Assembly: GCA_949752795.1 (NCBI GenBank)
Contig: CATKHW010000009.1
Location: forward strand, 2,976,001 to 3,040,000
Source: Hyperoodon ampullatus
Taxonomy: Eukaryota > Chordata > Mammalia > Artiodactyla > Ziphiidae
Direction: 5' to 3'
DNA: 64,000 bases
The notes below the pieces were generated by a model. It ran no database searches and had not been told where the DNA came from. It saw only the letters and a list, made by a program, of their open reading frames with translations. Below are positions 1-12,100 of the stretch, in pieces; positions within the stretch are counted from its first letter, which is position 1; every line of letters begins with the position of its first letter. The position numbers were made by a program, and so were the translations under genes.

Positions 1-3000
1 TCACAATGCTCCAAGACCCCTGTAATCACAATGCTCCATATCCTTGTCATCACAAAGCTCCATGATGCATGTCATCAGAATGCTCCTTTCCCTTCTCATC
101 ACAATGCTCCATGCCCTTGTCATCACAATGCTTCAAAACCCCTGTAAACACAATGCTCCATGCAACGTTTCATCAGAATGCTCCATGACACTTTTCATCA
201 AAATGCTCCATGACCCCTGACATCACAATGTTCCATAACCCGTGTCATCAAAATGTTCCATGACCCTTTTCATCAATTTGCTCCATGACACTGTCATCAC
301 AAAGCTACCTGCCCTTCTCATCACAATGCACCATGACCTTGTCATCAAAATGCTCCATGACCTTTGTCATCACAAAACTTCATGACCCTTGGCATCACAA
401 TGCTCCATGCCATTTCATCTCAATGCTCAATGAAATCTCTCATCAGATTGCTCCATGCCCTTGTCAGCACAATGCTCCATGAAGCTTGTCATCAAAATGC
501 TCGATACCCTTCTCATCACAATGCTCCATGCCCTTGTCATTACAATCCTCCATGACACATGTATCACAGTGTTCCTTACCCTAGTCATCACAATGCTCCA
601 TGCCGAATCTCATCACAATAATCCATGAAATTTTCAGACCAATGTTCCATGCCCTTGTCATCACAATGCTCCATTAACCCTGTCATCACAATGCTCCATT
701 ACCCCTGTCATTACAATGCTCCATGACACATGCCATCTCACTGTTCCACGGCCTTGTCATCCAAGGCTCCATGATCCTTGTCATCACAATGCTCCAAGAC
801 GCCTGTAATCACAATGCTCCATGCACTTGTCGTCACAAATATGCAAGACGCATATCATCAGAATGCTCCATGGCCTTCTCATCACAATGCTCCATGCCCT
901 TGTCATCACAATGCTCCAAGACCCCTGTAATCACAATGCTCCATGCCCCTATTCATCAGAATGCTACATGAGACTTGTCATCACAAGGCTCCATGCTCTT
1001 CTCATCACACTGCTCCAGGACCTTGTCATCACAATGCTCCATTCCCTTGTCATTACAATGCTCCTTGACCACTGTCATCACAATACTCCATGAACATTTT
1101 CAGGCCAAAGCTCCATGACCTTCTCATCACAATGCTTCATGACCTTTGTCATCACAGTGCTCCATGAAGCCTCTCATCACAATGCTCCATGACACCTGTC
1201 ATCACAATGCTTCATGCCCTTTGTCATTACAGTGATCCATGACCCTCTTCATCATAATTATCCATGGTCTTTTCATCACAATGCTCCACGGTCTTGCCAT
1301 CACAATTCTACATGCCCTGTTCACCAAAATGCTCCCTGCCCCATGTCATTACAATTCTCCACGTCCTTGTCATCACAATGCTTCGTGACACTTCTCATCA
1401 CAATGTTACATGATCTTGTCATCACAATTCTCCATGCACTTGTCATCGCAATGCTCTATGACCCCTGTCATAGCAAGCTCCATGCGCTTGTCATCACAAT
1501 GCTTCACGACGTTGTCATCAAAATTCTCAATGTCGCTTGTCATCACAATGCTCCATGCCCTTGTCATCACAACGCTCCATGACCCTTGTCATCACAATGT
1601 TCCAAGCCCTTGTCATCAAAATGCTCCATTACCTTTGCCATCACAATTCCCCATGACACTTTGTATCACAATGCTCTATGCCATTGTCATCACAATGGAC
1701 AATGACATATGTCATCACAGTGCTCCCTGACACCTGTCTTCACAATATTCCATGAACTTGTCATCACAATGTTCCATGCCCTTGTCATCACAATGTGCCA
1801 TGCCCACTGTCATCACAATTATCCATGAGACTTGTCAGACCAATGTTCCATGCCCCTGTCATCACAATGCTCCATGCCTTTGTCATCACAATGCTCCATG
1901 ACCCCTGTCATCACAATGCTCCGTGACTCCAGTCATCACAATGCTTCATGACCTTTGTCATCACAATGGTCCATGCCTTCGCCACACAAGGCTCTGTGAC
2001 CTTTGTCACCACAATGATCCATACCATTGTCATCACAATTTTCCATGCCCACTGTCATCACAATAATCCATGAAACTTGTCAGACCAATGATCGATGCTG
2101 TTTTCACACAAGGCTCTGTGATATTTGACACCACAATGCTCCATGAAATTTTCATCACAATGCTCTGTGTCCCTTGTCATCCCAATGCTCTATGCCTTTG
2201 TCAGCACAATGCTCCATGACACATTTCATCAAAATGCTCCATGCGCTTGCAAGCACAATGTTCCATGACCCATATCATCACATTGCGCCATGCACTTTTC
2301 ATCACAATTCTCCACATCCTTTTCATCGCTATCCTCCATAAAACTTGTCATCACAATGCTCCATGCACTTCTCATCAAAATGCTCTCTCACCACATATAT
2401 CACAATGTTCCATCACTAGTCATCACAATACTCGCTCACACCTGTCATCACAATGTTCCATGACCACCGTCATCACAGTGCTACATGCCCTTATCATCAC
2501 AATGCTCCATGACCACTGACATCACAATGTTCCATAACCCCTGTCACAAAATGTTCCATGACCCATTTCATCACAATGCTTCAGGACCCCTGACATCACA
2601 ATGTTCCATAACCTCTATGATCAAAATATTCCTTGACACTTTTAATCAGATTGCTCCATGATGCTGTCATCACAATGTGCCCTGCCATTTACATCACAGT
2701 GCACCACGCCCTTGTCATCAAAATGCCCCATGACCTTTATCATCACAAAGCTCCATTACCCCTGTCATAACAGTGCTCCATGACCCGTGCCATCACAAGT
2801 TTCCACGGCCTTGTCATCACAAGCCTCCATGACCATTGTCATCACAATGATCCAAGACCACTCTAATCAAAATGCTCCATGCCCTTGTCATCACAAAGCT
2901 CCATGACGCATGTCTTCAGAATGCTCCATGGTCTTCTCATCACAATGCCCCATGCCCTTGTCATCACAATGCTCCAACACCCCTGTAATCACAATGCTCC

Positions 3001-3050
3001 ATGCCCGTTTTCATCTCAATGATCCATGAAACCTGTCATCACAATGCACC
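1..3050 (+). repeat. HOR copy A, first ~3.3-kb block (partial at window edge)
   Basis: The CAT-rich marker module (GTGCCCATC, CATAAT, TTCATGCTATTGTCATCAC, AATGAAATC) occurs at 3,051, 6,389 and 9,718, so spacings are 3,338 and 3,329 bp. A second landmark, CTCCTTCAACCCTGTCATGA and its variants, shows the same spacing (about 3,297, 6,629 and 9,963). I therefore read the 10,032-bp HOR as an ancient trimer of about 3.34-kb blocks. This first block ends at the 3,051 module and also carries the CTCCGTGACTCC variant near 1,920 and the 14-bp palindromic variant at 1,702-1,715. Confidence 0.7.
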
Positions 3051-6000
3051 GTGCCCATCGCCATAATATTTCATGCTATTGTCATCACAATGAAATCAAA
3101 ATGCTCAATGACCTCTGTCATCACAATGCACCAAACCCTTCTGATCACAATGTTCCATAACACTTGTCATCACAATGCCCCATGACGCTGGTCATCACAA
3201 TTATCCATGGACTTCTCATCACAATGCTCCATGATCTTTGTCATCACAATGCTCAATACACTTATGATCAAAATGCTCCCTGACAGTTGTCATCAGTAAG
3301 CTCCTTCAACCCTGTCATGACAAGGCTCCATGCATTTTTCATCACAATGATCCATTCCCTTTTCATCAAAATGCTCCATGACCCCTGACATCACAGTGTT
3401 CCATAACCCCTGTAATCAAAATGTTCCATGACACTTTTCATCAATTTGCTCCATCACCCTGTCATCACAATGCTCCCTGCCCTTCTCATCACAGTGCACC
3501 ATGACCTTGTCATCAATATGCTCCATGACCTTTGTCATCACAAATATCCATGACCCTTGGCATCAAAGTGCTCCATGCCATTTCATCACAATGCTACATG
3601 AAACCTCTCATCACATTGCTCCATGCCCTTGTCAGCACAATGCTCCATGACGCTTGTCATCACAATGCTCGATACTCTTCTCATCACAATGCTCCATGCC
3701 CTTGTCATTACAATCCTCCATGACACATGTATCACAGTGTTCCATGCCCTAGTCATCACAATGCTCCATGCAGAATCTCATCACAATAATCCATGAAATT
3801 TTCAGACCAATGTTCCATGCCCTTCTCATCACAATGCTCCATTACACCTGTCATAACAATGCTCCAGGACACATGCCATCACAATGTTCCACGGCCTTGT
3901 CATCCAAGGCTCCATGACCCTTGTCATCACAGTGCTCCAAGACCTCTGTAATCACAATGCTCCATGCCCTTGTCGTCACAATGATTCATGACGCATGTCA
4001 TCAGAATGCTTCGTGGCCTTCTGATCACAATGCTCCATTCCCTTGTCATCACAGTGATCCAAGACCCCTGTAATCACAATGCTCCATGCCCCTTGTCATT
4101 ACAGTGATCCATGACGCTTGTCATCACAATTATCCGTGAACTTCTCATCACAATGCTCCACGGTCTTGCCATCACAATGCTCCATGCCCTGGTCATCACA
4201 ATGCTCCATGTGCCATGTCATCACAATTCTCCACGTCCTTGTCATCACAATGCTTCATGACACTTCTTATCACAATGTTACATGATATTCTCATCACAAA
4301 TCTCCATGCACTTGTCATCGCAATGCTCTATGAAACCAGTCATAGCAAGCTTCATGCGCTTGTCATCACAATGCTTCACGACGTTGTCATCAAAATTCTC
4401 AATCGCACTTGTCATGACAATGCTCCATGCCATTGTCATCACAATGCTCCATGACCCTTGTCATCACAATGTCCCAAGCACTTGTCATCAAAATGCTCCA
4501 TTACTTTTGTTATCACAATCCTCCATGACACTTGGTTTCAGAATGCTCAATGCCATTGTAATCACAATGGACAATGACATATGTCATCACAATGCTCCCT
4601 GACAACTCTCTTCACAATACTCCATGACCTTGTCATCACAATGTTCCATGCCCTTGTCATCAGAGTGCGCCATATCCACTGTCATCACAAGAATCCATGA
4701 AACTTGTCCGACCAATGTTCCATGCCCCTTTCATCACAATGCTCAATGCCCTTGTCATCACAATGCTCCATGACCCCAGTCATCACAATGCTTCATGACC
4801 TTTGTCATCACAATGGTCCATGCCCTCGTCACACAAGGCTCTGTGACCATAGTCTCCACAATGCTCCATGTCCTTGTCATCACAAAGCTCCATGATGCAT
4901 GTCATCAGAATGCTACATTGCCTTCTCATCAAAATGCTCCTTGCCCTTGTCATCACAATTTTTCAAAACCCCTGTAATCACAATGCTCCATGCACCTTTT
5001 CATCAGAATGCTCAATGACCCTATTCATCAAAATGCTCGATGACCCCTGATATCACAATGTTCCATAAAACCTGTCATAAAAATGTTCCATGACAATTTT
5101 AATCAATTTGTTCCATGACCCTGTCATCACAATGCTCCCTGCCTTTCTCATCAAAATGCACCACGACATTGTCATCAAAATGCTCCATGACCTTTGTCAT
5201 CACAAAGCTCCATGACTCTTGGCATCACAATGCTCCATGCCATTTCATCACAATGGACAATGACATATGTCATCACAAAGCTCCCTGACACCTGTCTTCA
5301 CAATACTCCATGACCTAGTCATCACAGTGTTCCATGCCCTTGTCATCACATTGCTCCATGCCCTTGTCATCACAATGCTCCATGAACCCTGTCATCACAA
5401 TGCACCGTGACTCCAGTCATCACAAAGATTCATTACCATTGTGCTCACAATGGTCCATGCGCTCGTCACACAAGGCTCTGTGATCTTGGTCACCACAATG
5501 CTCCATGAAATTTTCATCACAATGCTTTGTGTCCCTTGTCATCACAATGCCCCATGCCTTTGTCAGCACAATGCTCCATGACACTTGTCATCAAAATGCT
5601 CCATGCACTTGTCAGCACGATGCTCCATGACACATGTCATCACAATGTGCCATGCTCTTTTCATCAAAATGCTCCACATCCTTTTCATCACTATGCTCCA
5701 TAAAACTTGTCATCACAATGCTCCATGCACTTCTCATCAAAATGCTCTCTCACCACATATATCACAATGTTCCATCACTAGTCATCACAATACTCGCTCA
5801 CCCCTGTCATCACAATGTTCCATGACCACTGTCATCACAGTGATACATGCCCTTATCCTCACAATGCTCCATGACCCCTGACATCACAATGTTCCATTAC
5901 CCCTGTCACAAAATGCTCCATGACTCATTTCATCTCAATGCTTCATGACCCCTGACATCCCAATGTTCCATAAACCCTGTCATCAAAATATTCCATGACA

Positions 6001-6388
6001 CTTTTATTCAAATTGCTCCATGACCCTGTCATCACAATGCTCCCTGCGCTTCTCATCACAATGCACCACGCTCTTGTCATCAAAATGCCCCATGACATTT
6101 GTCATCACAATGCTCCATGACCCTTGGCATCACAATGCTCCATGCCATTGTCATCACAATGCTCAATGAAATCTCTCATCACATTGCTCCATGCCCTTGT
6201 CATCACAATGCTCCATTACACCTGTCATAACAATGCTCCATGACCCCTGCCATCACAATGTTCCACGGCCTTGTCATCACAAGGCTCCATGACCCTTGTC
6301 ATCACAATGCTCCAACACCTCTGTAATCACAATTCTCCATGCCACTTTTCATCTCAATGCTCCATGAACACTGTCATTACAATGCACC
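3051..6388 (+). repeat. HOR copy A, second ~3.34-kb block
   Basis: The block runs between two CAT-module landmarks (3,051 and 6,389). Long parts align to the first block at offsets of 2,872 to 3,362: 3,532-3,723 matches 364-555, 4,215-4,602 matches 1,343-1,730, and 5,603-5,881 matches 2,241-2,519. The changing offset means internal gains and losses of whole monomers since the block duplication. Identity to the first block is visibly lower than between HOR copies, so the trimer is older than the 10-kb amplification. Confidence 0.7.
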
Positions 6389-7441
6389 ATGCCCATCATC
6401 ATAATGATTCATGCTATTGTCATCACAATGAAATCAAAATGCTCCATGTCCTCTGTCATCACAATGCTCCAAACCCTTCTGAACACAGTGTTCCATAACA
6501 CTTGTCATCACATGCCCCATGACGCTCATCATCACAATTATGCAAGGTCTTCTCATCACAATGCTCCATGACCTTTGTCATCAGAATGCTCAATACAATT
6601 GGCATCACAATGCTCGCTCACACTTGTCATCAGTATGCTCCTTGAACACTGTCATGACAAGGCTCCATGCCTTTTTCATCAAAATGATCCATTCCCTTTT
6701 CATCACAATGCTCCATGAACACTGTCATCACAATGCACCATGCGCATCATCATAATGATTCATGGTATTGTCATCAAAATGAAATAAAAATGCTCCATGT
6801 CCTCTGTCATCACAATGCTCCAAACCCTTCTGAACACAGTGTTCCATAACACTTGTCATCACATGACCCATGACGCTCATCATCACAATTATGCAAGGTC
6901 TTCTCATCACAATGCTCCATGACCTTTGTCACCAGAATGCTCAATACAATTGGCATCACAATGCTCGCTCACACTTGTCATCAGTATGCTCCTTGAACAC
7001 TGTCATGACAAGGCTCCATGCCTTTTTCATCAAAATGATCCATTCCCTTTTCATCACAATGCTCCATGAACACTGTCATCACAATGCACCATGCCCATCA
7101 TCATAATGATTCATGGTATTGTCATCAAAATGAAATCAAAATGCTCCATGTCCTCTGTCATCACCATGCTCCAAACCCTTCTGAACACAGTGTTCCATAA
7201 CACTTGTCATCACATGACCCATGACGCTCATCATCACAATTATGCAAGGTCTTCTCATCACAATGCTCCATGACCTTTGTCACCAGAATGCTCAATACAA
7301 TTGGCATCACAATGCTCGCTCACACTTGTCATCAGTATGCTCCTTGAACACTGTCATGACAAGGCTCCATGCCTTTTTCATCACAATGATCCATTCCCTT
7401 TTCATCACAATGCTCCAAGACCCCTGTTATCACAATGCTCC
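6389..7441 (+). repeat. 351-bp sub-repeat, triplet 1 (copy A)
   Basis: Three tandem segments start at 6,389, 6,740 and 7,091, a 351-bp period (about 14 monomers). Each begins in the CAT module and contains CACAATTATGCAAGGTCTTC, then CAATACAATTGGCATCACAA, then a CTCCTTGAACACTGTCATGA landmark. The third segment diverges in its last ~40 bp, switching to a CAAGACCCCTGTTATCACAA variant, which sets the right edge. Small private changes occur, such as ACCAG for ATCAG near 6,930 in the second segment. Confidence 0.92.
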
Positions 7442-8052
7442 GTGACTCCAGTCATCACTATGCTTCATGACATTTGTCATCACAATGGTCCATGACCTCG
7501 TCACACAAATCTCTGTGACCTTTGTCACCACAATGCTCCATGAAATTTTATCACAATGCTCTGTGACCCTTGTCATCACAAAGCTCCATGCCTTTGTCAG
7601 CACAATGCTCCATGACCCTTGTCATCACAATGCTCGATGCGCGTGTCAGCACAATGCTCCATAACCCATGTCATTACAATGCACCATGCACTTGTCATCA
7701 CAATGCTCCACATCCTTGTCATCAAAATGCTCCATAAACCTTTTCATCACAATGCTCCATGCACTTCTCCTCAAAATGCCGTCTCACCAGTGATATCACA
7801 ATGTTCCATCACTAGTCATCACAATACTCCCACACACTTATCATCACAATATTCCATGAACCCTGTAATCACAATTCTCCATGCCCTTGTCATCACAAAG
7901 CTCCATGAGTCTTGTCATCAGAATGCTCCATGGCCTTCTCATCACAATGCTCCATGCCCTTGTCATCACAATGCTCCAACACCCCTGTAATCACAATGCT
8001 CCATGTCCCTTTTCATCTCAATGCTCCATGAACACTGTCATCACAATGCACC

Positions 8053-9105
8053 ATGCCCATCATCATAATGATTCATGCAATTGTCATCAAAATGAAATCG
8101 AAATGCTCCATGTCCTCTGTCATCACAATGCCCCAAACCTTTCTGATCACAATGTTCCATAACACTTGTCATCACATGCCCCATGACGCTCATCATCACA
8201 ATTATGCAAGGTCTTCTCATCACAATGCTCCATGACCTTTGTCATCAGAATGCTCAATACAATTGGCATCACAATGCTTGCTCACACTTGTCATCAGTAT
8301 GCTCCTTGAACACTGTCATGACAAGGCTCCATGCCTTTTTCATCAAAATGATCCATTCCCTTTTCTTCACAATGCTCCATGAACACTGTCATCACAATGC
8401 ACCATGCCCATCATCATAATGATTCATGCTATTGTCATCAAAATGAAATCAAAATGCTCCATGTCCTCTGTCATCAAAATGCTCCAAACCTTTCTGATCA
8501 CAATGTTCCTTAACAGTTGTCATCACATGCCCCATGACGCTCATCATCACAATTATGCAAGGTCTTCTCATCACAATGCTCCATGACCTTTGTCACCAGA
8601 ATGCTCAATACAATTGGCATCACAATGCTCGCTCACACTTGTCATCAGTATGCTCCTTGAACACTGTCATGACAAGGCTCCATGCCTTTTTCATCAAAAT
8701 GATCCATTCCCTTTTCTTCACAATGCTCCATGAACACTGTCATCACAATGCACCATGCCCATCATCATAATGATTCATGCTATTGTCATCAAAATGAAAT
8801 CAAAATGCTCCATGTCCTCTGTCATCAAAATGCTCCAAACCTTTCTGATCACAATGTTCCTTAACAGTTGTCATCACATGCCCCATGACGCTCATCATCA
8901 CAATTATGCAAGGTCTTCTCATCACAATGCTCCATGACCTTTGTCACCAGAATGCTCAATACAATTGGCATCACAATGCTCGCTCACACTTGTCATTAGT
9001 ATGCTCCTTGAACACTGTCATGACAAGGCTCCATGCCATTTTCATCACAATGATCCATTCCCTTTTCATCACAATGCTCCAAGACACCTGTTATCACAAT
9101 GCTCC
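8053..9105 (+). repeat. 351-bp sub-repeat, triplet 2 (copy A)
   Basis: Three tandem 351-bp segments start at 8,053, 8,404 and 8,755. They are the +1,664 counterparts of triplet 1. Two of them share TTTTCTTCACAATG in place of TTTTCATCACAATG, so they are closer to each other than to triplet 1. The third again ends in the CAAGAC... variant, showing that the triplet was copied as a block within the 1,664-bp duplication. Confidence 0.92.
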
Positions 9106-12100
9106 GTGACTCCAGTCATCAAAATGCTTCATGACATTTGTCATCACAATGGCCCATGACCTCGTCACACAAAGCTCTGTGACCTTTGTCACCACAATGC
9201 TCCATGAAATTTTTATCACAATGCTCTGTGACCCTTGTCATCACAAAGCTCCTGCCTTTGTCAGCACAATGCTCCATGACCCTTGTCATCACAATGCTCG
9301 ATGCGTGTGTCAGCACAATGCTCCATAACCCATGTCATTACAGTGCACCATGCACTTGTCATCACAATGCTCCACATCCTTGTCATCAAAATGCTCCATA
9401 AATCTCGTCATCACAATGCTCCATACACTTCTCCTCAAAATGCCGTCTCTACCAGTGATATCACAAAGTTCCATCACTAGTCATCACAATACTCCCTCAC
9501 ACTTATCATCACAATATTCCATGACCCCTGCAATCACAATTCTCCATGCCCCTGTCATCACAAATCTTAATGACGCATGTCATCAGAATGCTCCATGGCC
9601 TTCACATCACAATGCTCCATGCCCTTGTCGTCACAATGCCCCAACACCCCTGTAATCACAATGCTCCATGCCCCTTTTCATCTCAATGCTCCATGAACCC
9701 TGTCATCACAATACACCGTGCCCATTACCATAATATTTCATGGTATTGTCATCAAAATGAAATCAAAATGCTCAATGACCTCTGTCATCACAATGCACCA
9801 AACCCTTTTGATCACAGTGTTCCATAACACTTGTCATCACAATACCCCATGACGCTGGTCATCACAATTATCCATGGACTTCTCATCACAAAGCTCCATG
9901 ATATTTGTCATCACAATGCTCAATACACTTATCATCACAATGCTCCCTGACTGTTGTCATCTGTATGCTCCTTGAACCCTGTCATGACAAGTCTCCTTCC
10001 TTTTTTCATCACAATGATCCATTCCCTTTTCATCACAATGCTCCAAGACCCCTGTAATCACAATGCTCCATATCCTTGTCATCACAAAGCTCCATGATGC
10101 ATGTCATCAGAATGCTCCTTTCCCTTCTCATCACAATGCTCCATGCCCTTGTCATCACAATGCTTCAAAACCCCTGTAATCACAATGCTCCATGCAACGT
10201 TTCATCAGAATGCTCCATGACACTTTTCATCAAAATGCTCCATGACCACTGACATCACAATGTTCCATAACCCCTGTCATCAAAATGTTCCATGACCCTT
10301 TTCATCAATTTGCTCCATGACACTGTCATCACAAAGCTACCTGCCCTTCTCATCACAATGCACCATGACCTTGTCATCAAAATGCTCCATGACCTTTGTC
10401 ATCACAAAACTTCATGACCCTTGGCATCACAATGCTCCATGCCATTTCATCTCAATGCTCAATGAAATCTCTCATCAGATTGCTCCATGCCCTTGTCAGC
10501 ACAATGCTCCATGAAGCTTGTCATCAAAATGCTCGATACCCTTCTCATCACAATGCTCCATGCCCTTGTCATTACAATCCTCCATGACACATGTATCACA
10601 GTGTTCCTTACCCTAGTCATCACAATGCTCCATGCCGAATCTCATCACAATAATCCATGAAATTTTCAGACCAATGTTCCATGCCCTTGTCATCACAATG
10701 CTCCATTAACCCTGTCATCACAATGCTCCATTACCCCTGTCATTACAATGCTCCATGACACATGCCATCTCACTGTTCCACGGCCTTGTCATCCAAGGCT
10801 CCATGATCCTTGTCATCACAATGCTCCAAGACGCCTGTAATCACAATGCTCCATGCACTTGTCGTCACAAATATGCAAGACGCATATCATCAGAATGCTC
10901 CATGGCCTTCTCATCACAATGCTCCATGCCCTTGTCATCACAATGCTCCAAGACCCCTGTAATCACAATGCTCCATGCCCCTATTCATCAGAATGCTACA
11001 TGAGACTTGTCATCACAAGGCTCCATGCTCTTCTCATCACACTGCTCCAGGACCTTGTCATCACAATGCTCCATTCCCTTGTCATTACAATGCTCCTTGA
11101 CCACTGTCATCACAATACTCCATGAACATTTTCAGGCCAAAGCTCCATGACCTTCTCATCACAATGCTTCATGACCTTTGTCATCACAGTGCTCCATGAA
11201 GCCTCTCATCACAATGCTCCATGACACCTGTCATCACAATGCTTCATGCCCTTTGTCATTACAGTGATCCATGACCCTCTTCATCATAATTATCCATGGT
11301 CTTTTCATCACAATGCTCCACGGTCTTGCCATCACAATTCTACATGCCCTGTTCACCAAAATGCTCCCTGCCCCATGTCATTACAATTCTCCACGTCCTT
11401 GTCATCACAATGCTTCGTGACACTTCTCATCACAATGTTACATGATCTTGTCATCACAATTCTCCATGCACTTGTCATCGCAATGCTCTATGACCCCTGT
11501 CATAGCAAGCTCCATGCGCTTGTCATCACAATGCTTCACGACGTTGTCATCAAAATTCTCAATGTCGCTTGTCATCACAATGCTCCATGCCCTTGTCATC
11601 ACAACGCTCCATGACCCTTGTCATCACAATGTTCCAAGCCCTTGTCATCAAAATGCTCCATTACCTTTGCCATCACAATTCCCCATGACACTTTGTATCA
11701 CAATGCTCTATGCCATTGTCATCACAATGGACAATGACATATGTCATCACAGTGCTCCCTGACACCTGTCTTCACAATATTCCATGAACTTGTCATCACA
11801 ATGTTCCATGCCCTTGTCATCACAATGTGCCATGCCCACTGTCATCACAATTATCCATGAGACTTGTCAGACCAATGTTCCATGCCCCTGTCATCACAAT
11901 GCTCCATGCCTTTGTCATCACAATGCTCCATGACCCCTGTCATCACAATGCTCCGTGACTCCAGTCATCACAATGCTTCATGACCTTTGTCATCACAATG
12001 GTCCATGCCTTCGCCACACAAGGCTCTGTGACCTTTGTCACCACAATGATCCATACCATTGTCATCACAATTTTCCATGCCCACTGTCATCACAATAATC

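Larger units (their letters stand above)
6389..9717 (+). repeat. HOR copy A, third block: two 1,664-bp units
   Basis: Between the CAT modules at 6,389 and 9,718 lie two tandem units: landmarks at 6,389, 6,519, 7,221 and 7,619 recur at 8,053, 8,183, 8,885 and 9,283, all +1,664. A single inserted base near 9,450 makes the second unit 1,665 bp. Each unit consists of a triplicated 351-bp segment followed by about 611 bp. The same organisation repeats at +10,032 (16,421-19,749) in copy B and is missing from truncated copy C. Confidence 0.9.
1..10032 (+). repeat. 10,032-bp higher-order repeat, copy A
   Basis: This segment recurs in register at +10,032 and again at +20,064. All landmarks I compared between 285 and 9,827 are shifted by exactly 10,032, so there is no net indel. 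By eye I noticed about 15-20 substitutions against copy B (for example near 222, 239, 2,736, 4,118, 5,351, 6,786 and 8,099), which is about 99.8% identity. Start and end are phase choices set by the window edge: position 1 corresponds to 10,033 and 20,065. The unit holds about 400 monomers and has nested structure listed separately: three blocks of about 3.33 kb, two 1,664-bp units and two 351-bp triplications. Confidence 0.95.

Noticed and set aside
6389..9105. 351-bp period as two nucleosome lengths
   Set aside because: 351 is also close to 14 monomers of 25 bp, which explains the value without nucleosomes. The period is found only in the triplets and not elsewhere in the array.
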